NCBI GenBank assembly: GCA_014804755.1
Contig: JAAUZE010000008.1
Span: 36,109 to 100,108 of the forward strand
Direction of reading: 5' to 3'
Length of the DNA: 64,000 nucleotides
DNA from: Lachnospiraceae bacterium
Lineage (GTDB): Bacteria; Bacillota; Clostridia; Lachnospirales; Lachnospiraceae
How positions within the stretch are numbered: the first letter of the stretch is position 1; each line of letters opens with the position of its first letter. Shown one piece after another: positions 61,801 to 64,000 of this stretch. The notes beneath the pieces are model-generated. The model was not told the origin of the DNA. It was given only the letters and a program-made list of their open reading frames with translations, and did no database searches. The translations under genes were made by a program, and so were the position numbers.

Positions 61801-62639
61801 TATACAGGTGCAGGAGAGCGGTGATTGTTGGAGATCCCAGACAGGTAGAACCGGTTGTGACGGATGATTTATTACTGCTCAAGAATGCTTATCGTGATGC
61901 GGTTCTAAAACCTTACAAGAAAAAAACAATATCTGTTCAGAGTTTTGCGGATAGACTCAATGCGTTTGGTACCTATTTGGATAACGGGTCAGATGAGCCT
62001 GAGTGGGTAGGATGCCCACTGTTAGTTCACAGGAGATGCATTTCCCCGATGTACGATATATCAAATCAACTGTCCTACAACGGGATTATGAAGCAGCAGA
62101 CGAGACCGCCCAAACCGGAAAAAGCAAAACTGTTTGTATATGAAAAATCACAATGGATCAATTTGACCGGAAAAGAAAAGGGCAACAAAAATCATTTTGT
62201 GGAGGCACAGGGAGATAAAGTATGTGAATTGTTGGAAACCGCGTTTTCAAAGACTTCCGAGCCCAGCCTTTATATCATTAGCCCGTTTACATCCGTTGTG
62301 TCAGGAATCAAGAAGCATATTCAGGACTATTGCAGAAGGAATAAGGCAACAACCAAAGTGAATCCTGATTATATTTTAGATTATGACCAGAAGAGGATCG
62401 GAACAGTTCATACGTTTCAGGGAAAAGAAGCAGATGAAGTGATTTTTTTACTTGGATGCGATGAATCAAAGGACGCGGAAGGCGCAATCAGATGGGTTAA
62501 CAAAAACATTGTCAATGTCGCGGCAACGAGAGCAAAATATCGCTTATACATGATTGGCAATGAGACGGCATGGAATAAATCTTCCTGTATAAGTGAGGCA
62601 AAGCAGATTATGGATACTTTAGCAATAAAAGAAATGTAA
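58845..62639 (+). CDS. Large UPF1-like superfamily 1 helicase with coiled-coil insert
   Basis: The 1264-residue protein has an N-terminal region of unknown fold (1-390), Walker A VNGPPGTGKTT near residue 409, motif Ia-like SMLVTSCNNAAVENIS, a long coiled coil (about 590-845), the DEAG box LVVDEAGQAQPQMALGA near 970, VGDPRQVEPVV (motif III), LVHRRCISPMYDISNQL (motif IV), GTVHTFQGKEADEVIFLLG (motif V) and VNVAATRAKYRLYMIGN (motif VI). It should unwind or translocate on DNA or RNA with ATP. ATG 58845 follows CGGAGGT. The gene stands alone between terminators and is AT-rich; a defence role is inference. Confidence 0.82.
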   Translation: MEYSEGKAAEKILDYWFALEFLSQDKYPESRDIRNRIKKYKEDVAKNRTRSKTIEDFILLSGTDVEADLYELIRNEACSCDMKKWGNLTFYIGKVKREHCIECISKVLPFDAEDSNRPEKSSDKIAWASLQLSPEGNYVEKSLSLSTILWALDQMKNAKSNLSGALDDAMYANTVEQLEKFFFKKDKMHNMLLSDEIKSENKKDMPAICEKHFEDKNTTPDSDEEIQTFAASAVTLTQLQKLYKEIEKSYIKGNIENDDQEEDAYEEVYGISFQLFKDEATKNKREDDNYLGLNHDYFSNDIKLVLESVKKNDLARDHFLGQDLQKYITVLSGKEDQSKRINVVIPDNNDFGSYRDHMVELMRLKNAPLGKWPSRFMPAYMQQMAINLAIKKGQSALFDVNGKIFSVNGPPGTGKTTLLKEIVVSNIVERAILLSKYDDPEDAFVECDFLHGDKEGNAYSTYTRHWFRLKEDEINNYSMLVTSCNNAAVENISKELPRGLTGDLSPLEGDSKELSAALAEVSGLFDANTSDVVETTYQRKTYLDIYFTKYAQELLESNDVWGLVAAPLGKKSNLNHFYSKVLYPLSRDFYAKRDTAKNRVQKYKEARRRFREQLGIVEKLQEELSRIGDLSAAKATAKSMLLQAKQELELAEREYQEAQKEMTSQIAEIDSALLEAERKYLACSKDLEEVQKRLQAKRAALDEAGAHIKETLREEISERSSVGIFTKIFKKAKYEAAMQLADEYKKDADRQRQMIRDMEQELREMANSEAHAQESVNASKAKLAELIRKKQDADKVIRSKEKEMKTAENRIIDVEKQYKDTVNEYESEVGKYVKASDLDTATMMDDDYIEKLISEDRDASTAAQVENPWFTQRYNREREKLFALAMRMNKEFVVSSNRCRDNFNTLSHYWGFKEGDDKERIKFHKEDKERIVPALYQTLFLLVPVISSTFASIGNLLRDVKNTGTIGMLVVDEAGQAQPQMALGALYRCRRAVIVGDPRQVEPVVTDDLLLLKNAYRDAVLKPYKKKTISVQSFADRLNAFGTYLDNGSDEPEWVGCPLLVHRRCISPMYDISNQLSYNGIMKQQTRPPKPEKAKLFVYEKSQWINLTGKEKGNKNHFVEAQGDKVCELLETAFSKTSEPSLYIISPFTSVVSGIKKHIQDYCRRNKATTKVNPDYILDYDQKRIGTVHTFQGKEADEVIFLLGCDESKDAEGAIRWVNKNIVNVAATRAKYRLYMIGNETAWNKSSCISEAKQIMDTLAIKEM

Positions 62640-62646
62640 ATCGCTT

Positions 62647-62695
62647 CCAAGTAGGCGTTCATTATTTCAGCCTGCTTGGAGTGAGGTCTTTTTTG
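62647..62695 (+). terminator. Terminator after the helicase gene
   Basis: CCAAGTAGGC and GCCTGCTTGG pair across a 13-base loop and are followed, after AGTGAGGTC, by TTTTTT. Confidence 0.8.
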
Positions 62696-62860
62696 TGGTA
62701 TAATGTCGATAGACATTATACCAGCCCGAATGGGCATGCACTTTACTATGATTGCGCAGCAATCATGGTATAATGTCGTTAGGCATGATACCGCGCCGAA
62801 GCGGAGTGCACATCACATTTTCCATAATTGCGGAGCAAATGTGGTATCATTTTAATTGGT
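62696..62860. repeat. Tandem array of short hairpins, period about 70-76 bp
   Basis: Unit 1 has TGGTATAATGTC-GATA-GACATTATACCA (62696-62723, perfect), GCCC-GAAT-GGGC (62724-62735) and ATGATTGC-GCA-GCAATCAT (62748-62766). Unit 2 repeats the order with changes: GGTATAATGTC-GTTA-GGCATGATACC, CCGC/GCGG and CACATTT/AAATGTG (62767-62843). A third unit begins TGGTATCATTTT. No open frame runs through. It lies in the 357-bp gap before the glycerophosphotransferase gene. Confidence 0.75.
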
Positions 62861-62996
62861 TTAGAGTGAGGTAAGACAACAACCTAAGAAAAGTGCATAA
62901 ACCTGCCGATATATAATAAAATGCACCAAGAATATTTTTTGGCGTAGGTTAAGCAGGGAGCGCTTAATGACAAGAGATCACGGAGGATACATATGG

Positions 62997-64000
62997 ATGA
63001 AACGTAGGGCGGTCAATGGAATCAAATATTGGGGGCAATTGCTTCTCCTTCCGGTATATTGGCTGTCTTTTTTGATGCCCAGAGATAAGAACATTTGGCT
63101 GTTTGGAAGCACCTTTGGAAGAAGATTTTCGGAAAACCCCAGATATTTGTATTTATATGCATGCCAGCATCGGGCGGAGAACGGGTTGCGGCCGATCTGG
63201 ATCAGCCACAATAAAGAGGTGATCCGCTTTCTGAAAGCCAATGGCTATGAGGCGTATGAGTACCATTCGTTGAAGGGAATCTGGTATGCACTGCGGGCAA
63301 AAGTTTATATTTTTGACAATTATTCCAAGGATATTAACTTTTGGCAGTCCGGCGGCGCGGTCAAGGTCAATCTGTGGCATGGATCCGGCAATAAGCGTAC
63401 GAACTATGATAACCGCTTTGACACTGTGCGCCACCCCAAGAACTTGTGGGAGAGATGGAAGACATTTCCACGGCGGCTGTCGGATGAAAAGCCGGATCAC
63501 TATACGCTGGCGACCTCGTCGGCCATGAAGGAAATCTTTATATCAGCGTTTCACACGGATGAAAAACACATCATCGTGGAGGGATATCCGAGAAATGATA
63601 TTCTGTTTCCTTTTGAGGAGTGTCAGATCCGTAATCTTTATACGAAAGAAGAACGTGAGCTTTTAAGGCTCATATCCGCCCGGCGAAAGAGCGGCTGGCG
63701 GATTCTCACCTATATGCCGACATTTAGGGAGTCGGAGACAAAGCTGCTTACCGTGCTGGACCCGGCGGTACTGGATCATTTTTTAGAAAAAGAGAAACTG
63801 TTCCTTGTCATGAAGCTTCACCCGAAGTCAAAAATCAAGAAGGAACTGGAGAAACTTCATTATCGGAATATCGTGAATGCGGATGCGGAGATCGACGTGT
63901 ATTCGTTTTTAGGCGAAAGTGATCTGCTCATCACGGATTATTCTTCCGTGTATACCGACTTTATGCTCTTGGACCGTCCAGTTCTGGCTTTCTGCTATGA
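62997..64000 (+). CDS. CDP-glycerol glycerophosphotransferase family protein, 3' partial
   Basis: The frame is open to the window's end (334 codons). After an N-terminal membrane-near segment (YWGQLLLLPVYWLSFLMP) come family signatures: NIWLFGSTFGRRFSENPRYLY, VKVNLWHGSGNKRTNYD, VEGYPRNDIL, TYMPTFRES, MKLHPK and LITDYSSVYTDFMLLDRPVL. Such enzymes (TagB/TagF type) add or polymerise glycerol phosphate in teichoic acids or capsules. ATG 62997 has GGAGG 10 bases upstream; a second ATG at 62993 in another frame ends after four codons. Confidence 0.9.
   Translation, partial: MKRRAVNGIKYWGQLLLLPVYWLSFLMPRDKNIWLFGSTFGRRFSENPRYLYLYACQHRAENGLRPIWISHNKEVIRFLKANGYEAYEYHSLKGIWYALRAKVYIFDNYSKDINFWQSGGAVKVNLWHGSGNKRTNYDNRFDTVRHPKNLWERWKTFPRRLSDEKPDHYTLATSSAMKEIFISAFHTDEKHIIVEGYPRNDILFPFEECQIRNLYTKEERELLRLISARRKSGWRILTYMPTFRESETKLLTVLDPAVLDHFLEKEKLFLVMKLHPKSKIKKELEKLHYRNIVNADAEIDVYSFLGESDLLITDYSSVYTDFMLLDRPVLAFCY

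Overview
The window reads as chromosomal DNA of a low-to-mid G+C Firmicute, most likely a Lachnospiraceae-type Clostridium relative. The basis is gene content and style: strong AGGAGG ribosome sites, TTGACA/TATAAT promoters, a SAM-I riboswitch before metK, a SleB-type cell-wall hydrolase, a LysM/M23 peptidase, MurA and DinB of Gram-positive type, and a PBSX-like phage tail cluster. The genus cannot be fixed from the sequence alone. All functional calls rest on reading motifs and gene order; no database search was run.

Region 1 (1-1.85 kb) holds the 3' part of a YcaQ/AlkX-type DNA glycosylase, a GNAT acetyltransferase and a tRNA-Ala(CGC). Region 2 (1.85-18.1 kb) is an island that starts at the 3' end of this tRNA and ends at an imperfect ~88-bp direct repeat of the tRNA 3' end plus its terminator. 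It carries an S24/CI-type repressor with a divergent operator-promoter region, an ArpU-like regulator, a complete contractile-tail operon (sheath, tube, frameshifted chaperone, tape measure, LysM protein, hub, spike, gp25-like, baseplate J, DUF2313, fibre), a holin and an endolysin. I find no integrase, terminase, portal, protease or capsid gene. The likeliest reading is an R-type tailocin (phage-tail bacteriocin) or a prophage reduced to its tail. The fibre-accessory and lysis genes carry clear lesions. A second short unit (18.1-19.1 kb) with an NYN-domain ribonuclease-like gene sits between the second repeat and a third, degenerate tRNA-end copy.

Region 3 (19.2-41 kb) is mostly housekeeping and cell-surface functions: a CheY-like regulator, nagA, a PIN/NYN-like protein, YggS, an acyltransferase, a sugar nucleotidyltransferase with galE, a hemolysin III-like protein, a small alarmone synthetase, secreted and coiled-coil proteins, flavin reductase, dinB, an M23 peptidase, murA, a GH43 enzyme, an HD-GYP protein and riboswitch-controlled metK. 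Region 4 (41-58.5 kb) starts with an IS-end-like palindrome and a MntA/HepT toxin-antitoxin pair, then dnaE, pfkA, an rRNA methyltransferase, proC, a SleB hydrolase, NfeD/SPFH, an S51 peptidase, argF, birA, a small conserved protein, dusB, greA and a class I lysyl-tRNA synthetase fused to a tRNA-binding domain. Region 5 (58.8-64 kb) has a lone 1264-residue UPF1-like helicase with a coiled-coil insert, an array of tandem hairpins, and the start of a CDP-glycerol glycerophosphotransferase (teichoic-acid type) that runs off the window.

Two families of dispersed intergenic repeats recur: composite palindromes after genes (27.2, 38.3, 45.4, 46.7, 49.9 and 51.6 kb) and a leader-like element upstream of yggS, murA and argF.
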